A stretch of DNA of 64,000 nt. It comes from Desulfovibrionaceae bacterium (GTDB taxonomy: Bacteria; Desulfobacterota; Desulfovibrionia; Desulfovibrionales; Desulfovibrionaceae). How positions within the stretch are numbered: the first letter of the stretch is position 1; each line of letters starts with the position of its first letter. A program made the position numbers and the translations under genes. The stretch covers positions 1 through 64,000 of the forward strand of contig JAHZEL010000003.1 of the NCBI GenBank assembly GCA_019421865.1, read 5' to 3'. The notes beneath the pieces are model-generated. The model saw only the letters and a program-made list of their open reading frames with translations. It was not told the DNA's origin and did not search any database. Below, in pieces: positions 50,957 to 61,168 of the stretch.

Positions 50957-52165
50957 ATGCCGACATTCATTCCCTTTTTTGAAAAGGCCAGCCATCAGGT
51001 GGCGAAGCTGCAGGCCGCCTACCCTTCCCGCCCGCGGCTTGCGTCGCTGAAGCTGGCCCTGTGGTCGCTCGGCAAGGCGGCGACGGGGCATATCCTCGGC
51101 GACATGGCCTTCGTACGTTCCTCGGCAAAAGGCGAAAAGCTGCGCCTCGCCTTCATTCTGCGGGGCGGCATCGGCGATGTGATCATCAATCTGGCATGGA
51201 TGGAGGCTCTGACGGATCTTTCGCAGGTGCCGTGCCGGGTGGATATTTTTACCAACACCCCGAAGGACTGCATGAGGGAACTGTGCTGGGACAAGGCCTG
51301 TGTCGACGAGATTCTGTCCCTGAAGACATCCGTTCCCCTTTCAGCCTATGATGCGGTGTTCGACGTCATGCAGAATCCGCAGGTACGGTCGGCCTGCCGC
51401 GAGAGACTGGAAGCTCTTTCGCCTTCTCTGTGGGATTATGTCCGGCGTCTTCTTGCCTTTCAGGCCGCGCATGCTTCGTTCTACACGGATGAGAATCAGG
51501 CCATGGGGATACATTATGCCGATGTCATGGGTGGGGGGCGCCGCAGACAGCCGGACTTCGACGGCTCGCTGGATCTGTTGCACAGCGATTTCATGCTGAA
51601 CTGCCGGGTACCGTTTTCCGAGGTGGCACAGCGATTTCATCTTGAGCGGCCGTATGTGACGCTTCAGCGGGAGGCAGGAGCCTCGGAACATTCTCTGAAA
51701 ATGTGGTCCGCGGAAAAGTATGCCGCGCTCGTGACGGCCATGCGGGAGCGCTTTCCCGGCTATGACATCGTGCTTGTCGGCCTGAGGCAGAACTTTGAGC
51801 TGCCTGCCGGGTCCGGGGAACATGTCAGGGATCTGCGCGGAAGGACGAGCTTCGGAGAACTCATGAGCATCGTCGGACATGCTGCGCTTCATATAGGCGG
51901 AGAGGGGCTGATTCCTCATCTAAGGCATTTTCTGCGCGGAGGGGCGTCTCTTGTGCTGTTCGGCCCTTCCTGTGCGCGCATGCTGGGATATCCGGAAAAT
52001 CTGGCGCTTTTCGGTTCGGAGTGTCCCAACGGCTGCGAGGGAATTACGCCTGCCTGGCAGCAGAAGTGCCTGAAAGGGTACGATTACTGTCGATCGCTGG
52101 AAGAAATTCAGGTGGAGGATGTGCTTGCCTCCTGCGAAAAAGCCGGACTGACGGGGATGGCATGA
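50957..52165 (+). CDS. Glycosyltransferase family 9 (heptosyltransferase-like)
   Basis: A 402-residue GT-B protein. LAFILRGGIGDVIINLAWMEAL near residue 63 is the GT9 N-terminal signature. The second domain has VTLQREAG, DIVLVGLRQNFELP and DLRGRTSFGELMSIVGHAALHIGGEGLIPHLRHFL, matching the G-x-T-S/T-x2-E and D-x-G-x-x-H-x-A pattern loosely. Late cysteines (CPNGCEG and YDYCRS) resemble those of LPS heptosyltransferases. It is the last gene of the cluster and is convergent with the MATE gene. Confidence 0.82.
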   Translation: MPTFIPFFEKASHQVAKLQAAYPSRPRLASLKLALWSLGKAATGHILGDMAFVRSSAKGEKLRLAFILRGGIGDVIINLAWMEALTDLSQVPCRVDIFTNTPKDCMRELCWDKACVDEILSLKTSVPLSAYDAVFDVMQNPQVRSACRERLEALSPSLWDYVRRLLAFQAAHASFYTDENQAMGIHYADVMGGGRRRQPDFDGSLDLLHSDFMLNCRVPFSEVAQRFHLERPYVTLQREAGASEHSLKMWSAEKYAALVTAMRERFPGYDIVLVGLRQNFELPAGSGEHVRDLRGRTSFGELMSIVGHAALHIGGEGLIPHLRHFLRGGASLVLFGPSCARMLGYPENLALFGSECPNGCEGITPAWQQKCLKGYDYCRSLEEIQVEDVLASCEKAGLTGMA

Positions 52166-52213
52166 CGGAATCGTCCCCTCGGCATCAAACGTCGTCGCGG
52201 CCTGGAAAGTAAT

Positions 52214-52253
52214 AAAAAGGCACGAACATTCCGAACGGTGGAATATTCGTGCC
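52214..52253 (-). terminator. Intrinsic terminator between the glycan cluster and the MATE gene
   Basis: GGCACGAA-x-ATTCC (52219-52232) pairs with GGAAT-x-TTCGTGCC (52240-52253) around a seven-base loop. On the minus strand it is followed by T5. It serves the MATE gene. The plus-strand cluster has no T-tract here, so its end is less certain. Confidence 0.75.
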
Positions 52254-52275
52254 CAGGATTGTTAAGGCTGGCGGA

Positions 52276-53643
52276 TCAGCGGCCGATTTTTTTCTTCATG
52301 GCTTCGACGGACAGATGTTCCAGCGAGTGGACGCGCAGCAGATACAGCACGGCAGCTACGCTGAGTCCGAGGAAAAGGGCGACCCAGAAGCCGAGCACGC
52401 CGAGAGGCTCGGGCGTGATGAGATCGGTCATGCACAGTACCCAGCCGAGAGGCAGGCTGACGACCCAGTAGGCGATGAAGGATATGCAGAAGATGGCACG
52501 GGTATCGTTCCAGCCTCGCAGCGAGCAGAGAGTATTGGTCTGTACGCCGTCGGGGAACTGGTAGAAGACTTCGCAGATCATGAGCAGCGCCGCCATCTGA
52601 ATGACGGCGGGATCATCGTTGTACAGGGCGGCCACCTGATAGCGCACCAGGTATATGAGCACGGCCAGCACGCAGACCATGAAGAGGGTGAGGGTGAGCG
52701 AGGTGAGCCGTACGCGTTTTGCCCCGGCAATGTCGCCTGCGCCGAGCAGCGTGCCTATACGGATGGTGGAGGCGGCGCCGATGGAGAAGGGACACATCCA
52801 TACGAAGGCGCTGACGTTGATGGCGATCTGATGACCGGCCACAGTGGTCACGCCGAGCGGAGACACGATGAGGGCGATGAGCGCAAAGGCCGCCGTTTCG
52901 TTGAGCATGGCGAAGGCGCCGGGCAGTCCGATGCGGGTGATGCGCTTCAGAATCGCTCCGGAGGGCTTTTCCAGCGCAGGAGCGGCCTTGTCGGCACGGC
53001 GCACGAAGAAGACCATGGAACCGGCCATGAACCAGAACAGAATGGCCGTGGCCACACCGCAGCCTGCAGCTCCCATTGCAGGGAGGCCGAACTTGCCGAA
53101 CACAAAGATGATGTTGAGCGGTATGTTGAGCGCCAGCCCCACGAATCCGGCCACCATGGCCGGACGGGTTCTTCCGTGGCCTTCCAGAAAGCAGCGCTGC
53201 ACGACGAAAAGCATGAGGGCGGGAACGCCCCAGAGCACGGCGAAAAGATATTCCGACGTTTTCTGCGCCAGCAGGGGATCCATCTTGCCCCAGCTCGTGA
53301 TGGTGAAGCTTATGGACAGAAAGATGGTCATGAGCAGGGCAGAGATGGCCAGCGCAAGCCACAGCCCCTGTCTGAGGAAATGTCTGCTCTTGTTGCGGTT
53401 GCCGGCGCCGAGCGCCTGGGCAACGAGGGGGGTGATGGCCATGATGAGGCCCTGGCCGAACATGATGCCGGGAATCCAGAACGACGTGGCCACGGCAACG
53501 GCGGCCATGTCGACGGCGCTTGCCCGTCCGGCCACCACGGTGTCGACGAACGACATGGCGATCTGCGCGATCTGGCCGAGAAATACGGGAATGGCAAGAG
53601 AGACCAGATTGCGGGTTTCCTGTTTGCTGAAATGCCTGAACAT
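52276..53643 (-). CDS. MATE-family efflux transporter
   Basis: A 455-residue membrane protein with twelve hydrophobic segments in the two-bundle MATE pattern, including SFVDTVVAGRASAVDMAAVAVA near residue 30. MATE proteins use a sodium or proton gradient to export drugs or metabolites. I chose the ATG at 53643 because GGAGGAGCC lies before it; the frame extends 21 codons further with no similarity. It is convergent with the glycan cluster. Its being a lipid-linked sugar flippase is unlikely, since those are Wzx-like. Confidence 0.88.
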   Translation of the reverse strand: MFRHFSKQETRNLVSLAIPVFLGQIAQIAMSFVDTVVAGRASAVDMAAVAVATSFWIPGIMFGQGLIMAITPLVAQALGAGNRNKSRHFLRQGLWLALAISALLMTIFLSISFTITSWGKMDPLLAQKTSEYLFAVLWGVPALMLFVVQRCFLEGHGRTRPAMVAGFVGLALNIPLNIIFVFGKFGLPAMGAAGCGVATAILFWFMAGSMVFFVRRADKAAPALEKPSGAILKRITRIGLPGAFAMLNETAAFALIALIVSPLGVTTVAGHQIAINVSAFVWMCPFSIGAASTIRIGTLLGAGDIAGAKRVRLTSLTLTLFMVCVLAVLIYLVRYQVAALYNDDPAVIQMAALLMICEVFYQFPDGVQTNTLCSLRGWNDTRAIFCISFIAYWVVSLPLGWVLCMTDLITPEPLGVLGFWVALFLGLSVAAVLYLLRVHSLEHLSVEAMKKKIGR

Positions 53644-53816
53644 GATGGCTCCTCCCGGGGGAGAGGAGGTCTTGCGGGGAAGAGAAGCCGGACTCAGCAG
53701 TAACACGGCTTCCCTGTTTCGAACCTCATCCCTTTTTTACAGGTCAGTGTCAGAAGGTTGGGGTGTTGCCTTGTCCTCACAGCAGTGGAAGGCACCGGAA
53801 TAAAGGAGGCTTCCTG

Positions 53817-53906
53817 ATGACGGATCCCCTCTTTTTGCACTGCGGCAGGAAAGCTCTGCAGAGGGGGGCAGAATCCTGTGCACCATGTTTTCCGACTGGT
53901 GCGTAA
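53817..53906 (+). CDS. Possible 29-residue ORF with strong Shine-Dalgarno
   Basis: AAAGGAGG lies seven bases before the ATG. The product begins MTDPLFLHCGRK, contains three cysteines and ends at TAA. It has no family I know and no obvious promoter. It opposes the flanking minus-strand genes. A chance frame is quite possible. Confidence 0.2.
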   Translation: MTDPLFLHCGRKALQRGAESCAPCFPTGA

Positions 53907-53960
53907 CCGGCTGTGCATGCTGGAGAACAAGAAAAAACTATGCCGGAGTGTTTAAACTCG

Positions 53961-53992
53961 AAAACCCGTCGGCCGCCGAAGCGGGAGACGGG
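53961..53992 (-). terminator. Intrinsic terminator downstream of rpsP
   Basis: CCCGTC (53965-53970) pairs with GACGGG (53987-53992), with a further inner stem. On the minus strand it is followed by TTTTCGAGTTT. It lies 24 bases after the rpsP stop codon. Confidence 0.65.
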
Positions 53993-54015
53993 ATCGAGCC
54001 TTATGCGGAAAGATC

Positions 54016-54255
54016 TTACTTGCCCAGCTTCTTGATAAGAGTGCGGACGGTATCGGTCATTTCGGCGCCCTTGCCGAGCCAGGCCTGCAGCTTTTCGTTG
54101 TCGATGCTGAGGGTGCCGGGGTTGGTGTTGGGGTTGTAGTAGCCCAGGAATTCCAGCGGGCGACCGTCGCGACGGCTGTCACTGTTGATGGCCACGATAC
54201 GGTAGAAGGGGCGCTTCTTGGAACCAGAGCGGGTCATTCTCACTTTAACGGACAT
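54016..54255 (-). CDS. rpsP: Ribosomal protein S16
   Basis: A 79-residue bS16. The start MSVKVRMTRSGSKKRPFYRIV and GRPLEFLGYYNPNTNPG near residue 32 are the family core. It starts 30 bases after ffh, as in many proteobacteria. Here a terminator follows at once, and rimM, trmD and rplS do not follow as they normally would. GGAGTGAGATAT lies before the ATG. Confidence 0.95.
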   Translation of the reverse strand: MSVKVRMTRSGSKKRPFYRIVAINSDSRRDGRPLEFLGYYNPNTNPGTLSIDNEKLQAWLGKGAEMTDTVRTLIKKLGK

Positions 54256-54285
54256 ATCTCACTCCTGATAGGATAGGCAGCGGGG

Positions 54286-55797
<1,512 letters not shown>

Positions 55798-55984
55798 CGT
55801 ATTTCCCGTTCTTATGACTTGGAACTAAGAACCGTTACGCAACTTTTCATCGCAAGTCAAGTCAAACGTTCCGCCGGAAGCAAAGCCGGGCATATTCCCG
55901 GGCGGAGGCTCCGGCCTCTTGCTCTTAGGGGCGGCGGCGGGTATTCTGTCGGCTCCGCAGGGAAAACGTATTTCAGGAGCTGCC

Positions 55985-57901
55985 ATGTCTGTCATCATGG
56001 GTACTGCCGGGCACATCGACCACGGCAAGACGTCGCTCATCAGGGCGCTTACAGGTATAGACTGCGACCGTCTCGGCGAAGAAAAGCGCCGCGGCATCAC
56101 CATTGAACTGGGCTTCGCCTACGCGGATCTTCCCGGAGGCGAGCGCATGGGCATCGTGGACATGCCCGGCCATGAGCGCTTTGTGCGCACGATGGTGGCC
56201 GGCGCTTCCGGCATAGACTTCGTGCTGCTGGTCATCTCCGCCGATGAAGGCGTCATGCCGCAGACCCGTGAGCACCTGGAAATATGCACGCTGCTCGGTG
56301 TTCGGCACGGCCTTGTCGCGCTCACCAAGATAGACATGGTGGATGAGGAAATGCTGGAACTGGCCACGGAGGACGTCAGGGAATTTCTGAAGGGTACCTT
56401 CCTTGAGAACGCGCCCATATTCCCCGTGTCTTCCGCTACGGGGCAGGGCCTCGACGCGCTGCGCGCCGCCATTGTGGAGCAGAGCCGCCGTCAGCCCCGC
56501 CGCCGCTCCGACCTGTTCCGTCTTCCCGTCGACCGGGTATTTTCGCTCAAGGGACACGGCACCGTGGTCACGGGCACCCTGGTTTCCGGCTCCGCGCAGT
56601 GCGGCGACGAGGTGGAGCTTCTGCCGAGCGGAAAGCTTTCCCACATCCGCAGCATTCAGAGTCACGGTCAGGGGCAGGAAAAGGCCGAGGCCGGTCACCG
56701 CATTTCCCTGAACCTGCACGGCCTTGCCGTGGAGGACATCAGCCGCGGCGACGTGGTCACCCATACGGGTACCATGAAGAATTCCAGGCGCTGGATCGTG
56801 GAGCTGACCTGTCTGAAATCCTCGCCCCGCGGTCTGAGACATCGCGGCGAGATTCATTTTCATCACAGCGCAAGGGAGCTTGCGGCCCGTTTGTACTTCT
56901 ATGACCGCGACCGCCTTGAACCGGGCGAAACCGCGTTGGCGGAAGCACATTTTTCCGAACCTGTGGCGGGCATCTTCGGTGACCGCTGTATCGTGCGCGC
57001 CTTTTCTCCCCTGCGCACCGTCGCGGGCGGATCCATTCTTTATCCTCTTGATAGTGCGCCGCGGCGCAGTCATGTCGATGCCGATATGCAGAAGCGCCTT
57101 CTGGCCCTGCCCGATGCCGACGATCCGACGCGCATCGGCGTGCAGCTGGAACTTTCCGGCCGTTTCGGCGCCACGCTGGCCGATCTGTCCATTCTGACCG
57201 ACCTCGGCAGAAAGTCTCTGGAAAAGCATCTGCAGGCCATGTCCGGCAAGGGAAGCGCCTTCTGCTGGGACAAGGACGCCAAATGCTGGATTTCGCCGAT
57301 CTGGCTGGACAGGCTTGTGGAGCGCGCGCTTGCAGCCGCTGAAGCCTTCCATAAGAAGAATCCGCTGGAAGGCGGCATGGCCAAGGGTGTCATTCTGGCG
57401 GGAATGGGAGCTGCCGTTCCGGCCAAGCTGGCGCATTTCGTGCTGGAGAGGCTTATCCGTGCGGGCAGGCTGGTGGTCGAGGGCGAGCTTTTGCGTCTGC
57501 CGGAACACAAGGTTTCGCTGGCGGACGATCAGCAGGCGCTGAAGGAAGCTTTGCTCAAGGCGCATCTGGCTTCGCCGCTCATGCCTCCGAACCATACGGA
57601 GCTTTTTGCCGAGCTCGGCATCACCGCGCGTCAGGCCCAGCCCATCTTCAAGCTGCTGGTGACGGAAGGCTCGCTCGTGAAGATCAAGGAAGATCTTTAT
57701 TACCTTTCCTCCGTCATGGAAGAGCTGCGCGAGAAGGTGAGGCAGCACCTGCAGGCGAACAGTGAAATAACTCCCGGTGATTTCCGAGACATCTCGGGTA
57801 TTTCTCGAAAGAACGGCATAGCCCTGCTCGAACACTTCGACAAGGAGCAGCTTACCATGCGCGTGGGCGACAAGCGCGTGCTGCGCGGCAGGAGCGCATG
57901 A
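55985..57901 (+). CDS. selB: Selenocysteine-specific elongation factor SelB
   Basis: A 638-residue translation GTPase. The EF-Tu-like domain has G1 GTAGHIDHGKTSL at residue 5, DMPGHERF near 58, and TKIDMVDEE near 111. Domains II and III follow, and the C-terminal winged helices (about 390-638) bind the SECIS element of mRNA. It delivers Sec-tRNA to UGA codons. AGGAG precedes the ATG at 55985. selA, selC and selD are not in the window. Its presence implies selenoproteins elsewhere in the genome. Confidence 0.93.
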   Translation: MSVIMGTAGHIDHGKTSLIRALTGIDCDRLGEEKRRGITIELGFAYADLPGGERMGIVDMPGHERFVRTMVAGASGIDFVLLVISADEGVMPQTREHLEICTLLGVRHGLVALTKIDMVDEEMLELATEDVREFLKGTFLENAPIFPVSSATGQGLDALRAAIVEQSRRQPRRRSDLFRLPVDRVFSLKGHGTVVTGTLVSGSAQCGDEVELLPSGKLSHIRSIQSHGQGQEKAEAGHRISLNLHGLAVEDISRGDVVTHTGTMKNSRRWIVELTCLKSSPRGLRHRGEIHFHHSARELAARLYFYDRDRLEPGETALAEAHFSEPVAGIFGDRCIVRAFSPLRTVAGGSILYPLDSAPRRSHVDADMQKRLLALPDADDPTRIGVQLELSGRFGATLADLSILTDLGRKSLEKHLQAMSGKGSAFCWDKDAKCWISPIWLDRLVERALAAAEAFHKKNPLEGGMAKGVILAGMGAAVPAKLAHFVLERLIRAGRLVVEGELLRLPEHKVSLADDQQALKEALLKAHLASPLMPPNHTELFAELGITARQAQPIFKLLVTEGSLVKIKEDLYYLSSVMEELREKVRQHLQANSEITPGDFRDISGISRKNGIALLEHFDKEQLTMRVGDKRVLRGRSA

Positions 57902-57902
57902 C

Positions 57903-58435
57903 ATGCCGGTTGTGGTTGCCCTGGACTTTGAAACGGCGGACAAATATCCCGACAGTGCCTGCGCTCTCGGGATGTCCCGCATTGAGAACGGACAGGTGGT
58001 CGCCGACTGGTACAGTCTTTCCGTCCGCCCCGTTCACAGGTCTATTTTACCGAGATTCACGGCCTCACCTGGGATATGCTGAAGGATCAGCCGTCCTTTG
58101 CCGAGCTGTGGCCGGAGATCTCCTCCTTCCTTTCCGGGGCGGAGCTTCTTGCGGCGCATAATGCGAGCTTCGACAGACGCGTTCTTCTCGGCTGCTGCCG
58201 GTCCTTCGGCCTGGAGGCTCCGGATCTGCCCTTTGTCTGCACCGTGAAGGGTTCAAGACGCGGACTTCGTCTGCCGCATCACCGGCTCAACGATGTCTGT
58301 GCTTATCTTGGCTTTGAGCTGGATCATCATAATGCCGCGTCCGATGCGCTGGCGGCGGCCAGAATCTACCTGCATCTGCGCTCCATCGGCCTGTCGGATG
58401 AGGACATGCTGCTGAAAGGCCGCGAATGCTCCTGA
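57903..58435 (+). pseudogene. DnaQ-type 3'-5' exonuclease interrupted by a one-base frameshift
   Basis: Two frames together give one DnaQ-fold exonuclease of about 178 residues. The first frame starts at 57903 with MPVVVALDFETADKYPDSAC (Exo I, DFET) and runs to about 58030. The second carries VYFTEIHGLTWDML, then AHNASFDRRVL (Exo II) and HHNAASDAL (Exo III). Adding one base in the C4 run at 58028-58031 joins them exactly, so a C was probably lost there in evolution or in sequencing. As read, the first frame stops at 58082. No slippery heptamer suggests programmed shifting. It starts two bases after selB. Confidence 0.8.
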
Positions 58436-58583
58436 GGTGATCCCGCGTGGGCAGAAAAGGCAGAAGGGATATCCCGGCAGCGCTTTTCCGGCTAAAAACG
58501 TTCGGAAATACCTGTCGGCGTCTTGCCCTGACATCCCCCGCGGGGCTATATTGGCCGAAGCAAATATGTAGTGAGAGGTTGCC

Positions 58584-59681
58584 ATGATTATCGAATGTCC
58601 CTCGTGCCGGTTCAGACGCGATGTGCCTACGGCCTCTTTGCGTCCCGGTAAGAAATACAAAGTAACCTGTCCCCGCTGCTCCGGCGTCTTTTATTTTGTA
58701 CTGCCCGAAGAGGGCACGCCTCCGGCGGAAGAGAACGAGAGAAACGCCGCCGCTGCGGCTCCGTCCACTCCTGCCGCACCTGCCGCTTCTTCTGCGGAGT
58801 CTTCGGCTCCGGCGGGAGAAGCGCCCCGCAACGTGCCTCACCTCTCTACGGAGCAGGAAGGCGACGATCCGCTGCCTCCCGGCGCTCAGATTCCTCAGTT
58901 CAACAGGGAAGAGCCTGCCGAGGAAAAGCCGGAAGCAAAGGAAGAGGAAAAGAAGGAAGAGCCTCAGCGCCCGGCCGGAATCTGGGAGCGTTGGCAGAGC
59001 ATGCGCGAGCATGTGCGCCAGTACGATGAGGCTCAGGAGGAGCCTTCATCCAGAAACGACGGTCGCCCTGACGGCGCGCCCTGGGAAAGCCCCGAATACT
59101 ACGGCTTCTGGGGCAGCTTCTCCCGTACGCTGCTCGGCGTGATGTTCCATGCTCCGGATTTCTTCCGGCATGTGCGCTGCAACTTCTCCGTGATCCGGCC
59201 CATTCTTTTCTATGTGCTGCTCTCGCTGTTCCAGATGCTGGCCGCCCGCCTGTGGTCCATGAAGGCCCTCCGGGAACTCACGGCCACGGCTACGGATCCG
59301 CAGACGCTGGCCATGGCCGAAGCGCTGATGAAGAGTATGAACCTGCCGCTCATGCTGCTGGTCACGCCGTTCTTCTCCATTTTCCAGGCCGTGATTCTGG
59401 CGGGACTGTATCACCTCATGATCCGCATGGTGCAGCCCGACAGAGCCGATTTTGCCACGACGCTGCGCGTGGTCTGCTACAGTGCCGCGCCGCTTGTGCT
59501 GTGCATCGTGCCCATGGTGGGCAGCCTGATCGCGTCCATCTGGTTCGTGGCGGCCGCCTTCATCGGCTGCAAGTTTGCCCTGAACCTGTCCTGGTCGCGC
59601 ACCGTGCTCGCGCTGCTGCCGCTGTATATCCTTGAGTTCGCGCTGGTTTCTCAGATTCCCGCATTCATGGCAGGCATGTAG
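58584..59681 (+). CDS. Zinc-ribbon and Yip1-like membrane protein
   Basis: A 365-residue protein. Residues 1-40 form an MJ0042-type zinc ribbon (CPSCRFRR, then TCPRCSGVFYF: two CxxC pairs). Residues 45-150 are Pro/Ala/Glu-rich and low complexity. Residues about 180-365 hold five hydrophobic segments resembling the YIP1 domain (RPILFYVLLSLFQML, then FFSIFQAVILAGLYHLMI). Such proteins may anchor an assembly or regulate membrane processes; function is unknown. GAGAGG precedes the ATG, and a terminator follows the gene. Confidence 0.75.
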   Translation: MIIECPSCRFRRDVPTASLRPGKKYKVTCPRCSGVFYFVLPEEGTPPAEENERNAAAAAPSTPAAPAASSAESSAPAGEAPRNVPHLSTEQEGDDPLPPGAQIPQFNREEPAEEKPEAKEEEKKEEPQRPAGIWERWQSMREHVRQYDEAQEEPSSRNDGRPDGAPWESPEYYGFWGSFSRTLLGVMFHAPDFFRHVRCNFSVIRPILFYVLLSLFQMLAARLWSMKALRELTATATDPQTLAMAEALMKSMNLPLMLLVTPFFSIFQAVILAGLYHLMIRMVQPDRADFATTLRVVCYSAAPLVLCIVPMVGSLIASIWFVAAAFIGCKFALNLSWSRTVLALLPLYILEFALVSQIPAFMAGM

Positions 59682-59711
59682 GCCTTTTCAGAAACAATCG
59701 GCAATAAAATA

Positions 59712-59750
59712 ATGAGGGCGGACTCGAAATAGTCCGTCCTCATTTCTTTT
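59712..59750 (+). terminator. Intrinsic terminator downstream of the zinc-ribbon/Yip1 gene
   Basis: ATGAGG-x-CGGACT (59712-59724) pairs with AGTCCG-x-CCTCAT (59731-59743), followed by TTCTTTT. Confidence 0.85.
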
Positions 59751-59842
59751 CATGACAATGGGTGTTGTGTCCCGCGTTTTGCTTTCGCAGGTTCAGCGCA
59801 GTCTGTCCCGTGGGGGCTTGCTGTGTTCCTGCTACTTTCGAT

Positions 59843-59941
59843 CTACCCGGAAAAGAATCCCGTGATCTTCAGAATGAAGAGGCAGACGCCGATCATGACG
59901 AGACAGGCTGCCGTGGTGATGAGGCGAAGAATGATGTTCAT
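59843..59941 (-). CDS. Possible 32-residue single-helix membrane protein
   Basis: An ORF starting MNIILRLITTAACLVMIGVC and ending ITGFFSG, one hydrophobic helix with a basic start. It begins 51 bases after the mltG stop codon on the same strand. The Shine-Dalgarno is weak (GGAA). Codon use looks like coding sequence, with mostly C at third positions. It may be a genuine small protein at the end of the pgpA-ruvX-mltG unit, or a chance frame. Confidence 0.4.
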   Translation of the reverse strand: MNIILRLITTAACLVMIGVCLFILKITGFFSG

Positions 59942-59992
59942 GGCTGTTCCGGAAGACCGCCGCGCATGATTGCCCTAAGACGCATCGGCGGT

Positions 59993-61168
59993 CTATTTTT
60001 TCGCCTTTCTGAGGGCGGCGCGGTATTCTCTTACGGCTCTGTTGTGTTCGGACAGAGAACGGGAGAAGGTATGCCCCTTGTCCGTACCTGTAGCCACAAA
60101 ATAAAGGTAGTTGTGCTTTTCCGGGCTGATGGCCGCCTTGAGCGCCGAGGCTCCAAAGGAGCAGATGGGGCCGGGGGGAAGGCCCGGATTCTGATAGGTA
60201 TTGTAGCGGTTGTTCCTGTTTTCCAGGTGACTGCGCAGAAGCGGCCCTTCAAAGTTCTGTCCCAGTCCGTAGATGACCGTGGGGTCGGCCTGAAGAAGCA
60301 TGTTCTTTTCCAGTCTGTTCGTGTAGACACCGGCCACACGGGCCCGCTCTTCCGGCACGCTGGTTTCCTTTTCCACAATGGATGCCAGAATGACAAGGCG
60401 CTTCAGCTCGTCTGAGGACGGTCTTTTCCCGTCCGGCCAGAGCTTGTCCGCCCGCTGCCAGAACATTTCCACAAGACGGTTGGCGACGGATCGCGCCGCG
60501 TCCTTGTTCATCTCTCTCGGCCGGGGCAGCAGATAGGTTTCAGGGAAGAGAAAGCCTTCGGCCGAATCAAAGGGAATGCCCCAGTGGCGGAGAAAGGCGG
60601 GATCATGAATGACCGAGGTGAAGTCCACGGCCCGGCAGAAGCCGCCTTCTTCCACAAGCTTGGCCACTTCCCACCATGTCAGGCCCTCTCGTATGGTCAG
60701 GCGGTAGAGCATGGCCTTGCCCGAGACCAGCATATCCAGCACTTTTTCCGGCAGCCAGCCGGTGCTCACCAGAAAGCGTCCTGCCTGCAGGTTGCGGCTT
60801 TTTTCCATGTAGCGGGTCAGAAGCTGGAAGCGCAGGGCGTCGGTGACCACGCCTTCCTTTTCCAACATGGCAGCCACCTGAGAGAGCGTCATGCCCGGTT
60901 CGATATCCACGATCAGGCTTTTGCCCGGCGTTTCCGGAGGCGTATCCAGAAACGTGCGCGCGTCATGCCATACGTACAGTCCGGCCGATACGCACAGCAC
61001 AAGAAGCAGCGTCAGTATCCACAGAAGAATGCGGCGCTTTTTGCGCGGCTTTTTTGTTTCTTCGGCAGGCGATTCGCTTTCGGCGGGAACTTCCTGCGTC
61101 GTTTCGTTGTCGTTCTCCGGCGCGGGCCGGGAAGTGTCGTCGTCCGGGGTTCTCTGATCCTGACTCAT
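59993..61168 (-). CDS. mltG: Endolytic murein transglycosylase MltG
   Basis: A 391-residue protein. Residues 1-47 are a charged cytoplasmic tail, 48-67 a membrane helix (ILLWILTLLLVLCVSAG), and the rest a LysM-like plus YceG domain. The catalytic glutamate lies in LASIVEKETSVPEERARVAGV near residue 268, and the DPTVIYGLG stretch near 310 follows. It cleaves nascent glycan strands in the periplasm. Its start overlaps ruvX by four bases. Confidence 0.92.
   Translation of the reverse strand: MSQDQRTPDDDTSRPAPENDNETTQEVPAESESPAEETKKPRKKRRILLWILTLLLVLCVSAGLYVWHDARTFLDTPPETPGKSLIVDIEPGMTLSQVAAMLEKEGVVTDALRFQLLTRYMEKSRNLQAGRFLVSTGWLPEKVLDMLVSGKAMLYRLTIREGLTWWEVAKLVEEGGFCRAVDFTSVIHDPAFLRHWGIPFDSAEGFLFPETYLLPRPREMNKDAARSVANRLVEMFWQRADKLWPDGKRPSSDELKRLVILASIVEKETSVPEERARVAGVYTNRLEKNMLLQADPTVIYGLGQNFEGPLLRSHLENRNNRYNTYQNPGLPPGPICSFGASALKAAISPEKHNYLYFVATGTDKGHTFSRSLSEHNRAVREYRAALRKAKK

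Larger units (their letters stand above)
53644..54015. other. Intergenic stretch between MATE and rpsP
   Basis: It holds the rpsP terminator (53961-53992) and one short plus-strand frame with a good Shine-Dalgarno (53817-53906). Nothing else is recognisable. The promoter of the MATE gene should lie in the left part. Confidence 0.5.

Noticed and set aside
58020..58040. Programmed frameshift in the exonuclease gene
   Set aside because: There is only a C4 run, with no slippery heptamer and no evident downstream stimulator; a lost base is simpler.
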